Shown: piece after piece, positions 8,192 through 14,780 of the stretch | Numbering within the stretch: position 1 is the stretch's first letter | Layout of the letters: each line of letters starts with the position of its first letter | Assembly: GCA_051655155.1 (NCBI GenBank) | Contig: JBOFZL010000058.1 | Location: forward strand, 1-15,541 | Length of the DNA: 15,541 nucleotides | Source of the DNA: JBOFZL01 sp051655155 | GTDB taxonomy: Bacteria; Bacillota; Clostridia; Peptostreptococcales; Filifactoraceae | Direction: 5' to 3' | Notes under the pieces: generated by a model | What the model was told of the DNA's origin: nothing | The model's input: only the letters and a program-made list of their open reading frames with translations | The model's database searches: none | Position numbers and translations under genes: made by a program

Positions 8192-8908
8192 TTACCCTAA
8201 AATATGGTCATTAGCAAGATTTCTCACTACATAGCCAGCCATAAATAATCCTGCCACAGAAGGTACAAAACTACAGCTCCCCGGAATCTCCCTTTTCATA
8301 TCTGAAGAAAGGCTGACACAAAGCTTAACCGCCTCCTCATCAGAATAGACCACCATCAAATGTTCTATACCCCTCTTCCTTAGCTCTCGCCTTACCACCT
8401 TAGCCAAGGCACAATTATTAGTCTTTGCTAAATCTCCAAGCTTTATCCTTGAAGGATCTAGCCTATTGCCCATTCCCATAGAACTTATCACAGGAATACT
8501 TTCACTTACACACTGTTCCAAAAGATCCAACTTAGACGTTACAATATCTATGGCATCAACAACAAAATCCAAAGACTTTGAAAGACCAACCCTGTTTTCA
8601 GAAGTATACTTATCAGAAAAACAATTAAGTTTAAGCTTAGGATTAATAGCCAAAAGTCTTTCTTTCATAACCTCTACCTTAACCCTACCTACACTAGAAT
8701 CATTGGCAATAATCTGTCTATTAATATTACTAAGTTCCACCTTATCAAAATCTATAATACTCACTTCACCTACACCCGAACGCACAAGGGCTTCCACCGC
8801 AAAGCCCCCTACACCTCCAACTCCGTAAATAGCCACGTGAGAACCCTTCAGTTTCTCCATTCCTCTATCGCCAATTAAAAGTTTAGTCCTTAAAAATCTA
8901 TCATCCAA
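8192..8908 (-). CDS. tcdA: tRNA threonylcarbamoyladenosine dehydratase TcdA (ThiF/E1-like)
   Basis: This 238-residue member of the E1/ThiF/MoeB superfamily uses ATP to dehydrate t6A37 of tRNA into its cyclic form, ct6A. The nucleotide-binding glycine motif is YGVGGVGG (28-35), followed by IIDFDKVELSNINRQ (51-65), DAID (118-121) and GMGNRLDPSRIKLGDLAKT (145-163), which sets TcdA/YgdL apart from ThiF and MoeB. GSCSFVPSVAGL lies near the C-terminus. The start is TTG at 8908-8906: the family start (M-D/E-x-R-F-x-R-T) aligns there, the only nearby ATG is out of frame, and AAGGGG lies about 10 bases upstream. It is the first gene of the minus-strand run, 34 bases before mnmE, linking two tRNA anticodon-loop modification activities. 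Confidence 0.9.
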   Translation of the reverse strand: MDDRFLRTKLLIGDRGMEKLKGSHVAIYGVGGVGGFAVEALVRSGVGEVSIIDFDKVELSNINRQIIANDSSVGRVKVEVMKERLLAINPKLKLNCFSDKYTSENRVGLSKSLDFVVDAIDIVTSKLDLLEQCVSESIPVISSMGMGNRLDPSRIKLGDLAKTNNCALAKVVRRELRKRGIEHLMVVYSDEEAVKLCVSLSSDMKREIPGSCSFVPSVAGLFMAGYVVRNLANDHILG

Positions 8909-8946
8909 AATCCCTACACCCCTTTAAAATCAATAATAACTATTCT

Positions 8947-8976
8947 ATCATAAAGTATAACAAAATAAAATCTTAA
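8947..8976 (-). promoter_or_regulatory. Candidate promoter for the tcdA-mnmE-mnmG-rsmG-parB run
   Basis: On the minus strand TATGAT (8952-8947, five of six matches) lies 18 bases downstream of TTAAGA (8976-8971, four of six), about 40 bases before the tcdA TTG start. An overlapping TATACT (8959-8954) is an alternative -10 without a good -35. It is the best candidate ahead of the first gene, but the sequence is very AT-rich. Confidence 0.35.
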
Positions 8977-9116
8977 GAATAAAGATAGACAAATAAAAAC
9001 AGTAAGGCATTTTTAATTTTGCTCTCTATATCGTATATTAAGTTAAGTGTAGTATTGTCGATAGTATATATGCGTGAGAACTTTAATCTTCTTTAGTATT
9101 ATTGTAGTTGGAAGTA

Positions 9117-9152
9117 CCGTAGGTTTTATTTAACAAATTTATAAGTCTACGG
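9117..9152. repeat. Inverted repeat upstream of the XRE-fusion regulator
   Basis: CCGTAG (9117-9122) and CTACGG (9147-9152) form a perfect 6-bp inverted repeat around 24 bases. Outside, GT/AC pairs extend it after one mismatch (9114-9155). Inside, G-T, T-G, T-A and T-A pairs, then ATTT-AAC-AAAT, allow a longer imperfect hairpin. It ends 8 bases before the -35 of the candidate promoter of the regulator gene. It could be an operator for that regulator or part of an upstream transcript; no T-run follows, so it is not a standard terminator. The remaining bases of the 8909-9209 spacer hold the two promoter candidates and nothing else I can identify. Confidence 0.35.
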
Positions 9153-9160
9153 AACGTTTA

Positions 9161-9189
9161 TTGAAAAAAATGAATTTGTCATGTACTAT
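9161..9189 (+). promoter_or_regulatory. Sigma-A-type promoter of the XRE-fusion regulator
   Basis: TTGAAA (9161-9166) and TACTAT (9184-9189) are separated by exactly 17 bases, just ahead of the Shine-Dalgarno sequence AGGGGGTG (9197-9204) and the ATG at 9210. Transcription would start near 9196 and leave a very short leader. Five of six and four of six consensus matches. Confidence 0.5.
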
Positions 9190-9209
9190 TAGCTTTAGGG
9201 GGTGATGGT

Positions 9210-9797
9210 ATGCAAAATACTTCGGTTGGAAAAATTATAAGAAAAATAAGATTAGAAAAAAATATGACACAAAAACAACTTGCAAACATTATGAATATTA
9301 GTGACAAGACGGTTTCTAAGTGGGAGCGTGGACTTGGTTTACCTGAAATTTCACTTTTAAATGATTTATCAGAAATATTAGGCGTTGATTTAGCAAGTCT
9401 TTTAAAAGGCGATGTGTCAAACGAAGATTTTGCAAATGGAAATATGAAAAAAACAAAATTCTATGTTTGTCCAATTTGTCATAATATTTTACTTTCCACA
9501 GGAAATTCAGAAATTTCCTGCTGTGGACGGAAGTTATCAGAACAAAAATTACAAAAAGCAGATGATAATAATAAATTAATAATTGAAATTATTGAAGATG
9601 AATGGTATATAACGACTAATCACGAAATGAAAAAGGAAAACTACATTTCTTTTGTATGCTTTATATCAGATAACAGTTTAAATTTATATAAAACATATCC
9701 TGAATGGGAGCTTGAACTGCGTATGCCTAAAAAAAGATTTGGTATGCTCCTTTGGTATTCCACAACAAAAGGACTATTTTATAAATATTTTAAATAG
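9210..9797 (+). CDS. XRE-family regulator fused to a degenerate desulfoferrodoxin-like module
   Basis: The protein has 195 residues. Residues 6-60 form a Cro/C1-type helix-turn-helix (MTQKQLANIMNISDKTVSKW) and should bind DNA. Residues 84-110 carry C87-x2-C90 and paired C104-C105 before Gly, the spacing of the Fe(Cys)4 desulforedoxin domain. Residues 122-190 resemble the superoxide reductase domain (EWYITTNHEMKKENYISF, then YPEWELELR, and a final GLF). In true superoxide reductases iron is held by four His and one Cys; here only His138 remains. The next His is Asn144, and the usual YC-x-x-H-GLF motif reads YSTTKGLF. So the enzyme site appears lost while the four-cysteine site is intact. Inference: a metal- or redox-responsive regulator. 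AGGGGGTGATGGT precedes the ATG. Base composition is more AT-rich than in the mnm block. Confidence 0.8.
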   Translation: MQNTSVGKIIRKIRLEKNMTQKQLANIMNISDKTVSKWERGLGLPEISLLNDLSEILGVDLASLLKGDVSNEDFANGNMKKTKFYVCPICHNILLSTGNSEISCCGRKLSEQKLQKADDNNKLIIEIIEDEWYITTNHEMKKENYISFVCFISDNSLNLYKTYPEWELELRMPKKRFGMLLWYSTTKGLFYKYFK

Positions 9798-10137
9798 AGA
9801 AAGTAAAACCAAATAAATTACCGAGTATAATTGTTAAGTCATATACTAAAATTTTTATATTCTGTGGTAAATGGACATCAATACTTATCTCCACATTAAT
9901 ATCCATTAATTCTTGTAATTTTACAATACTATTAAATTTTTAATTCATATTTTTATTTTACATTATTGTCATGATATAATATTCAAATATTATTATTTTA
10001 GGTAGGATATAAATATAAAAATTTTATAAATGGAATTTTGTGCTTAATTATGATTTCAGGTCCATAGATTACTGGGAATAATATTGTCTTTAAAAATTAG
10101 GTTGGTCAATTTAATAAATAGAAAAGGTTGTGATAAT
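9798..10137 (+). other. AT-rich spacer and probable leader of the 54-residue membrane protein
   Basis: This 340-base stretch contains no convincing gene. An extended -10 element (TGATATAAT, 9972-9980) stands about 160 bases before the small downstream gene but lacks a good -35. Downstream of it a 22-codon open frame without a usable start (about 10001-10066) contains hydrophobic residues and may be gene debris. AATGGA and TCCATT (around 9868-9914) form a loose inverted repeat. No clear terminator for the regulator gene was found. Confidence 0.4.
9972..9980 (+). promoter_or_regulatory. Extended -10 element, possible promoter of the 54-residue membrane protein
   Basis: TGATATAAT fits the extended -10 consensus TGnTATAAT exactly. 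The best sequence at -35 spacing is TTTATT, which is weak, but extended -10 promoters tolerate that. It would give a leader of about 150 bases. Confidence 0.4.
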
Positions 10138-10302
10138 ATGCCAAAAACTTTAACTAGCCTTGTTTTCAGAATAGTATATTTAACTGTTATATTTACCATT
10201 CTAACTCTTCGTTCAAACGAACCATCGTTTTTATTAGTTACTTTATATGTTTCAAGTATTATTACTATGTTGATTCTTTTCTATAAAAAAAACCAGAATT
10301 AA
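10138..10302 (+). CDS. Small two-helix membrane protein, 54 residues
   Basis: The protein has a short N-terminal tail (MPKTLTSL), a hydrophobic segment at about 8-22, a polar link (RSNEPS), a second hydrophobic segment at about 29-48, and a basic end (KKNQN). Both ends would face the cytoplasm if it forms a hairpin. The ATG at 10138 is preferred because AAAGGTTGTGAT lies upstream at usable spacing; a TTG at 10084 would add 18 residues but has no comparable site. I recognise no family. It lies downstream of the XRE-fusion regulator, separated by a spacer with its own possible promoter, and faces the convergent VanZ-like gene. A small membrane effector or immunity-type protein is possible but not shown. 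Confidence 0.45.
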   Translation: MPKTLTSLVFRIVYLTVIFTILTLRSNEPSFLLVTLYVSSIITMLILFYKKNQN

Positions 10303-10390
10303 TGGTTAGTAATCCATGGATTCAGCCAGAAATAAGATATGCATACTAATATTTCTTTAGAAGTGATGATTTGAGTGTAGCGTTATTCCC

Positions 10391-10954
10391 CTACTTATAT
10401 TTTATATTATTAATTACCTTTCTATAGATAAGATAACCTATACCTCCACCGATGGTATTTGTAATTAAGTCTGTCACGTCAAAAGCACGATGTTCTAAAA
10501 GAAGTATTGTCATTATTAACTGCGTAATTTCTATGGCTAAACTAAAAACAAGAGTGGTTTTAATCACCTTTATTATCTTTAACCCATTATCTTTATTATA
10601 AAAAGAGTACATAAAGCCAAAGGGAACGGTCATCATTATGTTAAAGATAACTTCCTTAATGGACCCTCTTCTACCTAGTAGCAAATCATTAAACGGCTTA
10701 ATATTTCCATAAGAATATTCTATTTTATATCTCCATTTTGGGTCAAACGTAAAATCTATAGGAAGTATAGTTAAAAATAATACAAAACATATATATAAAT
10801 ACATTAAAGTATTAATCAATAGCATATTTTTTTCTAGGTTTTTCCACCTTTTACAATACAAAAAAATATATATTAAAACTAAAAATATAATTTGCAACAA
10901 CAATATATCTTCCTCCCATCTATTTGACATTTCCTTCCAACCCTGTTTATTCAA
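10391..10954 (-). CDS. VanZ-family membrane protein
   Basis: The protein has 187 residues with hydrophobic segments at about 18-33, 45-65, 102-118, 127-150 and 164-177. The VanZ-family pattern is clear: FLTILP (60-65), NIKPF (84-88), NIMMTVPFGF (105-114), EITQ (142-145) and FDVTDLITNTIGGGIGY (158-174). VanZ proteins give low-level teicoplanin resistance in some enterococci; most chromosomal relatives have no known substrate. The start is ambiguous: TTG at 10954, one base after the TraX-like stop and nine bases after a GGAG, or ATG at 10930, whose GGAAGG is only two bases away. I kept the TTG. The near overlap argues for translational coupling with the upstream gene. Confidence 0.85.
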   Translation of the reverse strand: MNKQGWKEMSNRWEEDILLLQIIFLVLIYIFLYCKRWKNLEKNMLLINTLMYLYICFVLFLTILPIDFTFDPKWRYKIEYSYGNIKPFNDLLLGRRGSIKEVIFNIMMTVPFGFMYSFYNKDNGLKIIKVIKTTLVFSLAIEITQLIMTILLLEHRAFDVTDLITNTIGGGIGYLIYRKVINNIKYK

Positions 10955-10955
10955 C

Positions 10956-11801
10956 CTAAACTACTCCAAACATACGTCCAATAAAATATAATAACAAAAT
11001 ATGGAGAGGGTAAAATAGATAAAATAAATGTTTATAGCCCTTGCCCTTAGTTCCATTATACAAACAGATAACAATTAAAGAACTTAGCATCATCCATTGA
11101 GGTGCAATTAAAATACTTGCAGGATTATTTAAGTCCATAGGATTTACCCCTATAATCTGTGCCATTATAAAATAAACTACCTCTGAACTCTCGCCTAAAT
11201 TCCTACCTAAAACAAATAGACAGTTAGTATTCATTACAAAAACTTCAGTAATCATAAAAATGAAAAATGAAAAAACAAATTTATCCTTTTTATCTCTGTA
11301 TTTATACATAGTCAAACCTAGGATTACATAAATTAATCCACCTTCAATATTTACAAAACTGACACATAATGTATTAAAAAAATTAATAGCCCCTAATCCC
11401 AATCCCATATACTCCAAAAATAAAGAGCTAATAAGTAATAATGATTGAGTAGCTATAAATAATAGCATCTTATTATTTTCATGTATATGTATGATGATAC
11501 ATACAAAAAGCAATGTTCTTATAAAGTTAAACTCTATATCTAGAGAAAGGTTAATAACTCCCATAATAACATTTAAAGCGTATAACCTTAGCATATATCT
11601 TTTTTTACAGCTGGTGTTATAAAACCCTTCAGTAGCAGCAAAAAGGAATAAGGGTGCTGATATCCTTCCAATAATTCTAAAAATAAATGGCATATTAGGA
11701 ATAAATGCTCCTACATGATCCATAAACATAGTTGCAAGTGCAATCAGTTTAATTTTTGTTATATTAAGAGAAAAATTAGAATATTTTGGATTAGATATCA
11801 T
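10956..11801 (-). CDS. TraX-family membrane protein
   Basis: The protein has 281 residues and about eight to ten hydrophobic segments. TraX hallmarks are at the N-terminus: KLIALATMFMDHVGA (18-32), FRIIGRISAPLFLFAATEGF (41-60) with a following T-x4-RYMLRLY, and near the C-terminus FYLFYPLHILLLY. TraX of the F plasmid acetylates the N-terminus of pilin; chromosomal relatives in Firmicutes are uncharacterised and related to membrane acyltransferases. No pilin or conjugation gene is visible here. The ATG at 11801 is chosen over a GTG at 11813 because AGGTGG lies 8 bases before it. It follows the lipoprotein gene by 46 bases and is contiguous with the VanZ-like gene. Confidence 0.85.
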   Translation of the reverse strand: MISNPKYSNFSLNITKIKLIALATMFMDHVGAFIPNMPFIFRIIGRISAPLFLFAATEGFYNTSCKKRYMLRLYALNVIMGVINLSLDIEFNFIRTLLFVCIIIHIHENNKMLLFIATQSLLLISSLFLEYMGLGLGAINFFNTLCVSFVNIEGGLIYVILGLTMYKYRDKKDKFVFSFFIFMITEVFVMNTNCLFVLGRNLGESSEVVYFIMAQIIGVNPMDLNNPASILIAPQWMMLSSLIVICLYNGTKGKGYKHLFYLFYPLHILLLYFIGRMFGVV

Positions 11802-11847
11802 ATTAACCCCCACCTCTTAATTATCTTATTAAACTTATAATGAATAA

Positions 11848-12690
11848 TTAATATCCTCTTAATGCAATAAAATCCACATTATTTTTTTTAGCAAGATCTT
11901 CTACCAACTTCTTCTTATCATTAAAATCATCTTTTTCACTTACAAAAATATATCCATTATTTCTCACTTGATTATAGTTAACTATAAATTCTTTTGAAAA
12001 ATCTGCATTATCCTTTTTCAGCTCATCAAAATATGGCATTATAATAGTACTTTTTAAATCTGTTTTCGAAGCGCTTTCATCTAACTCTAAGCTTTCTCCC
12101 TCTTCAATAAACCCAGCCACATAACCCTTGCAGTCTTCAAATAAATATAAAAAGTTTATCTCATCACCTACATTATAGTACTCTTTAAATCCACTACCTA
12201 ATATCATAGGAAACTTATTGCTTGGAGCAAAATCACCTTCAGCAAACCAATTTTTACCAATAAATTTTTGTGCTTCTTTACTTATCTGGATAGCATTAAC
12301 AGGCGTTATTGTAAGTTTCTTTCCATTAAAATCAATTTCCTGATCAGTTAAGTCTTTCTCTCCATAACCATTGGCAAGCTCTTTAGGTTTGTTCCATTTT
12401 CCCTGTACTTCAATAGACATAAATCCTATTTCCAAAAAGTTTAAATCCTTATTAGCCTTTAAATCTTTATTATATGAAATTAAATTATCTATAAATTTCT
12501 CATCACTATTTATTTTATCCAACTCTTCTTCCGTATAGTTTCTAGAATAATAATTGTCTACAACCTGATAATATGTTTTATCTAATCCTTGGGAACTATC
12601 CTCCCTATCACAAGATGTAAATGTAATAACACTTATAACCAGTAGTAACAATATACATTTTAACTTACCTTTACCATTAATCTTTTTCAC
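11848..12690 (-). CDS. Lipoprotein with a MacB/FtsX-like extracytoplasmic domain
   Basis: The protein has 280 residues. A basic tail (MKKINGKGKLK), a hydrophobic stretch and TSC with Cys27 form a type II signal peptide; the -3 residue is Phe rather than the more common Leu. The mature part contains GFMSIEVQGKW, KFPMILGSGFKEYYNVGD (about 160-177) and AGFIEEG, and later IIMPYF. Combined, 'chosen value is a good LG, then K-x-x-Y-x-x-GD, then v-GF' resembles the external domain of MacB/FtsX-type ABC permeases, here detached from its membrane helices. That similarity is from memory and uncertain. The start is GTG (12690-12688) behind AAGGGGAG with a 6-base spacer. It is the first gene of a minus-strand trio with the TraX- and VanZ-like genes. 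Confidence 0.65.
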   Translation of the reverse strand: MKKINGKGKLKCILLLLVISVITFTSCDREDSSQGLDKTYYQVVDNYYSRNYTEEELDKINSDEKFIDNLISYNKDLKANKDLNFLEIGFMSIEVQGKWNKPKELANGYGEKDLTDQEIDFNGKKLTITPVNAIQISKEAQKFIGKNWFAEGDFAPSNKFPMILGSGFKEYYNVGDEINFLYLFEDCKGYVAGFIEEGESLELDESASKTDLKSTIIMPYFDELKKDNADFSKEFIVNYNQVRNNGYIFVSEKDDFNDKKKLVEDLAKKNNVDFIALRGY

Positions 12691-12806
12691 TTTTCTCTCC
12701 CCTTACTATTTTTAATAATTAAAAAACAACTAATAAAATTGTTTATGGTTTATGGTTGCCATCTAATGTTGTACTTACTTACAGATTTAGGTTTATAATT
12801 GTATTT

Positions 12807-12835
12807 ACACTAACATATATATTTTTTATAGTCAA
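12807..12835 (-). promoter_or_regulatory. Possible promoter of the lipoprotein-TraX-VanZ trio
   Basis: On the minus strand TTGACT (12835-12830, five of six) is followed after 17 bases by TAGTGT (12812-12807, three of six). The -35 is good and the -10 poor; it lies about 115 bases upstream of the GTG start. Confidence 0.3.
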
Positions 12836-12879
12836 ATTTTTTGCAATATTTTATCATATTCTGAAAGATTAAAAATCAG

Positions 12880-12908
12880 TAGACTTTTAATTCTTAAAGC
12901 CTTATAAT
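12880..12908 (+). promoter_or_regulatory. Promoter of the four-helix membrane protein gene
   Basis: A perfect TATAAT (12903-12908) stands 17 bases after TAGACT (12880-12885, four of six). Transcription would begin near 12915, leaving a leader of about 68 bases before the ATG at 12983. Confidence 0.5.
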
Positions 12909-12982
12909 GTTAATCTATACTATTAAATAATAGGTTATCTCTAAACAGATTACTTACAAATACAAACCTAGGAGGGTTATTT

Positions 12983-13369
12983 ATGAAAAAATATAAATTG
13001 GCAGCTATTTTAATGTTAATTCATGGCGGTCTTATGGAAATAGGTGGCAGTCTAGCTCTTGTTCCCACTTTAATAGGTTATAATAAGCTTGATCTAGATA
13101 CCTATTTTTCTTTTATCGTGCCTTACTTCCAAGAGAATTTAATCATGATGGCTATAATGGGAGGTTTATATGGTATTGTTCGGGTTATAGGCGCAATTGG
13201 CTTACTAAAAAACAAAATGTGGGGATTTGCCCTATCTATAATAAACTGCGTCATTACAATGGCATTGATGATATTTATGCTCCCTGCAGGTATAATAGAT
13301 GGAATATTAGCTTCTACAGCTTTAATCCTTATGCTATTACAATACTTCGGCAATAAGAAACTCCTATAA
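12983..13369 (+). CDS. Four-helix integral membrane protein of unknown function
   Basis: The protein has 128 residues and consists almost entirely of four hydrophobic segments, at about 6-31, 52-75, 79-100 and 103-123, with a short external loop (NKLDLDTYFSF) between the first two and a basic C-terminus (GNKKLL). HGGLMEIGG in helix 1 and GLLKNKMWGF between helices 2 and 3 are its most distinctive points; the latter resembles loops in several DUF families of small four-helix proteins, but I cannot name the family. The ATG has an excellent AGGAGGG seven bases upstream. It has its own promoter candidate, lies divergent to the lipoprotein trio and ahead of tmcAL with a separate promoter between, so it is probably monocistronic. 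Confidence 0.75.
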   Translation: MKKYKLAAILMLIHGGLMEIGGSLALVPTLIGYNKLDLDTYFSFIVPYFQENLIMMAIMGGLYGIVRVIGAIGLLKNKMWGFALSIINCVITMALMIFMLPAGIIDGILASTALILMLLQYFGNKKLL

Positions 13370-13443
13370 ATATACTTCTTATCCTCTTGTGGCAAGTCAA
13401 CTTGAGATTAAATCTTTTATTGTCCTATTCTAAATATATATAT

Positions 13444-13472
13444 TTGAAATTTTCCTTTCTATTAGTTATACT
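13444..13472 (+). promoter_or_regulatory. Sigma-A-type promoter of tmcAL
   Basis: TTGAAA (13444-13449) and TATACT (13467-13472), each matching consensus at five of six positions, are separated by 17 bases. Transcription would start near 13479, followed by AAGGAG at 13491-13496 and the ATG at 13502. Confidence 0.6.
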
Positions 13473-13501
13473 AGGACTAAGTTAAACAAAAAGGAGTAAT
13501 T

Positions 13502-14665
13502 ATGAAAGTATTAGGAATAATAAGCGAATACAATCCCTTTCACTATGGGCATAGGTACCATATAGAACAAAGCAAAAAATCAACCTCTTGCGACTATACT
13601 GTGGCAGTGATGAGTGGCCCTATTGTGCAACGTGGAGATTTTGCTATACTAGAACCTCATAGAAGAGCGAAGACTGCCATAGAAAATGGAGTTGACCTTG
13701 TTCTGGAATTGCCTGTTTGCTATTCTAGTCAGTCAGCAGAAATTTTTGCCTATGGTAGTATAAATATCTTAAATCGTCTAGGTTTTGTGAATAACATATC
13801 CTGTGGTTCAGAAACCAACAACCTAGATGACATAAACAAGATAGTTCCCCTACTTACAAAAGAAAGCATATCCTATAACCTTTCACTTAAAAATCAACTT
13901 TCCAAGGGACTATCCTTTCCGAAGGCCAGAAGCCAAGCAATTCTGGAGCTTACAGGAATGAATCTTCAAAATACTCCTAATGACATCCTTACACTGGAAT
14001 ATGCAAAGGCCATAGAGAAGCTAAATAGTAGCATAAATCTTACTACCATTAAACGTAAGGGACAAGACTATAATTCCCCTCTTATAGAAGGTGACTTCCC
14101 CAGTGCTACTGCCATAAGAAAAGCCTTTAAGGAAGGTTGCTTTTCACCTGCATTTAGTCCTGAAACGGCCCTAGAAAGCTACGGTAAACTTATTGATAAC
14201 TTCAACTTCCTAAAACTTCTAGTCTTTAGAGAAGATTTAAAAATAAGAGATACCTTCGACCTAAACGAAGGTCTGGAAAATAGCATCATAGCCAATATAA
14301 AAAAAGCAAACTCCAAGGAAGAACTAATAGACCTTCTAAAATCAAAACGTTACACCCATACAAGAATATCAAGAATACTAAATAATATCCTCTTAGGCTT
14401 GGATAAGGCTTCAATGACAAAGGTAATCTACTCCCAAGAAAAGCCCTATGCCAAAATTTTAGCTTTAAACAGCAAAGGTAGGCAATTGTTAGGACAAACG
14501 GATAAAGAGCAGATAACTCTAATAAATAAGCCTGCTACCTTCATAGCTGAAAATCAGCTACAACAAACTCTATGGCATTACGATACCATAGCCTATAATA
14601 TGTACCTAAGCCTAAGCAAAGAAAAATATATATCCCAAAATCAAATCTCTCCTATAATTTTATAA
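13502..14665 (+). CDS. tmcAL: tRNA(Met) cytidine acetate ligase TmcAL
   Basis: This 387-residue protein is the Firmicutes enzyme that forms N4-acetylcytidine at C34 of elongator tRNA-Met from acetate and ATP by way of acetyl-adenylate, keeping the anticodon from misreading. It begins with the nucleotidyltransferase motif GIISEYNPFHYGHRYH (5-20), with HYGH at 14-17, then VMSGPIVQRGDFA (36-48), DLVLELP (65-71), IKRKGQDYN (183-191) and SATAIR (201-206), all family hallmarks (YlbM in Bacillus subtilis). The C-terminal helical tRNA-binding half is present; the length is slightly under the usual 390-415. The start has AGGAG five bases upstream. It has its own promoter and no operon partner. Confidence 0.92.
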   Translation: MKVLGIISEYNPFHYGHRYHIEQSKKSTSCDYTVAVMSGPIVQRGDFAILEPHRRAKTAIENGVDLVLELPVCYSSQSAEIFAYGSINILNRLGFVNNISCGSETNNLDDINKIVPLLTKESISYNLSLKNQLSKGLSFPKARSQAILELTGMNLQNTPNDILTLEYAKAIEKLNSSINLTTIKRKGQDYNSPLIEGDFPSATAIRKAFKEGCFSPAFSPETALESYGKLIDNFNFLKLLVFREDLKIRDTFDLNEGLENSIIANIKKANSKEELIDLLKSKRYTHTRISRILNNILLGLDKASMTKVIYSQEKPYAKILALNSKGRQLLGQTDKEQITLINKPATFIAENQLQQTLWHYDTIAYNMYLSLSKEKYISQNQISPIIL

Positions 14666-14718
14666 AAGTAATACATCCAAGAAATTTATTGAAAATTATA
14701 ATTTCAAAAAACAATTAA

Positions 14719-14736
14719 TACAAGAAAAAGTACAAG
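14719..14736. repeat. TACAAG direct repeat, possible terminal sequence of the IS3 element
   Basis: TACAAG occurs twice, separated by AAAAAG, about 45 bases beyond the transposase stop. IS ends lie at about this distance from the stop codon, so this may mark the element's end. The opposite end is outside the window, so no inverted-repeat or target-duplication check is possible. Confidence 0.25.
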
Positions 14737-14780
14737 TTAAATCGGGATTTTTTATAGCTTCCCTAAAACTTAATGTTCTA

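Noticed and set aside
8466..8828. Plus-strand open frame of 120 codons inside tcdA
   Set aside because: It is antisense to a well-supported gene, rich in S, L and T as expected from a shadow frame, and has no upstream translation signal.
8834..8839. CACGTG core that could be part of a parS site
   Set aside because: The flanks do not match TGTTT and AAACA of the parS consensus on either strand. No other parS-like or Noc-site-like sequence was found in the window.
10311..10322. Perfect palindrome AATCCATGGATT between convergent genes
   Set aside because: It has no loop and no T-run, so it is not a terminator, and no nearby promoter makes it an operator; likely chance.
12741..12754. Two tandem copies of GTTTATG
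   Set aside because: A short two-copy repeat in AT-rich spacer DNA with no further units or matching sites.
14680..14712. GAAATT/AATTTC inverted repeat after tmcAL as a terminator
   Set aside because: The stem is all A-T but for one pair and is followed by A, not T, on the coding strand; it would not form a stable intrinsic terminator.
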